Shown here: positions 52,560-52,707 of the stretch, piece after piece | Layout of the letters: every line of letters begins with the position of its first letter | Numbering within the stretch: position 1 is the first letter of the stretch | Assembly: GCA_009772935.1 (NCBI GenBank) | Contig: WOUR01000035.1 | Location: forward strand, 1 to 52,707 | Length of the DNA: 52,707 bases | Direction of reading: 5' to 3' | From: Rhodospirillaceae bacterium | Lineage (GTDB): Bacteria; Pseudomonadota; Alphaproteobacteria; Reyranellales; Reyranellaceae | The notes under the pieces: model-generated | What the model saw: the letters and a program-made list of their open reading frames with translations, nothing else | Databases searched by the model: none | What the model was told of the DNA's origin: nothing | Translations under genes and position numbers: made by a program

Positions 52560-52707
52560 CTATCGACGATGCAAGCATCGACGCTTGCCAGCCCGCGAGT
52601 GATGAGCATAGCGGACGATATCGTCTTCCTCGACATAGTCGCCGGTCTGCACCTCGACCACTTCGAGGAGCTCCTCGCCCGGGTTGGCGAGGCGATGGAC
52701 GCCGCCG
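52560..52707 (-). CDS. Mannose-6-phosphate isomerase-type cupin, 3' end (runs off the window)
   Basis: Only the last 48 codons are visible: GVHRLANPGEELLEVVEVQT then GDYVEEDDIVRYAHHSR and a basic end. The HRLANPG...EVQTGDYxxEDDIVR pattern is the C-terminus of type II phosphomannose isomerase/mannose-1-phosphate guanylyltransferases, or of small stand-alone cupins of that family. The stop is the triplet at 52560-52562. The tail AGKRRCLHRR after the conserved part is unusual and may be an extension by loss of the original stop. Which of the two it is depends on sequence beyond the edge. Confidence 0.65.
   Translation of the reverse strand, partial: GGVHRLANPGEELLEVVEVQTGDYVEEDDIVRYAHHSRAGKRRCLHRR

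Noticed and set aside
52391..52636. An 81-codon minus-strand ORF at the right end
   Set aside because: It overlaps, in another frame, the conserved cupin C-terminus on the same strand and shows no domain or plausible start.

Overview
The window is a 52.7-kb piece of a high-GC bacterial chromosome. Dense coding, many ATGA stop/start overlaps, strings of Bug-type solute-binding proteins, crotonases, SDRs and acyl-CoA enzymes, and the urease and protocatechuate gene arrangements all suggest a metabolically versatile soil or freshwater alphaproteobacterium. A Reyranella-, Rhodospirillales- or Rhizobiales-like genome is my inference; there is no rRNA or other marker here to prove it. I saw no tRNA, rRNA, transposase, integrase, phage gene or CRISPR array. 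No gap between genes exceeds about 300 nt.

Layout. (1) 1-9.05 kb: the 5' part of an amidase, a TauE/SafE permease, a small unknown protein, two crotonases, an epoxide-hydrolase-like protein, a GFA-family protein, an SDR, a secreted LprI-like protein, a DMT permease, a luciferase-like monooxygenase and an orphan Bug protein. (2) 9.3-17.4 kb: an RhlE-type DEAD-box helicase with a long repetitive Gly/Asp/Arg/Pro/His tail, a 3-hydroxyacyl-CoA dehydrogenase, a crotonase-SDR-DUF423 run, a PncC/CinA-like protein, a DOPA-dioxygenase-like protein and two tandem acyl-CoA dehydrogenases. A string of five abutting hairpins (17.40-17.59 kb) separates these from (3) 17.6-29.3 kb: a complete tctBAC tripartite transporter, an SDR, a flavodoxin-like protein, a single-chain BC-BCCP-CT acyl-CoA carboxylase, an orphan ABC solute-binding protein, an FMN-dependent 2-hydroxyacid dehydrogenase and an SDR.

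(4) 29.4-33.4 kb: allophanate hydrolase (AtzF) on the minus strand, divergent from an AtzG/HpxX-like small protein, an AtzE-family amidase and HpxZ. The divergent operon is preceded by a textbook sigma-54 -24/-12 motif and an uncatalogued small ORF. (5) 33.6-40.6 kb: two D-2-hydroxyacid dehydrogenases, a phosphonate monoester hydrolase of the sulfatase superfamily, pcaH-pcaG-pcaB for protocatechuate ring cleavage, and greB. (6) 40.65-52.35 kb: a urea module, ureD-ureA-ure(BC)-ureE-ureF-DUF3995-ureG-hupE/ureJ followed by the urea ABC transporter urtABCDE. The urease beta and alpha subunits are one continuous polypeptide. Sigma-54-type motifs lie before urtA (strong) and before ureA (weaker). 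The window ends in the 3' end of a mannose-6-phosphate-isomerase-like cupin gene.

How it fits together. Regions 4 and 6 look like a nitrogen-scavenging programme. Urea is imported by Urt and split by urease, while carboxybiuret- or oxalurate-type compounds are handled by AtzE/AtzG/HpxZ and allophanate by AtzF. The shared sigma-54 motifs suggest common NtrC/RpoN control. The rest is carbon catabolism (acyl-CoA, aromatic and organic-acid uptake) typical of such genomes. The most unusual observations are the UreB-UreC fusion, the nitrogen-type promoters with a leader small ORF, and the five-hairpin array.
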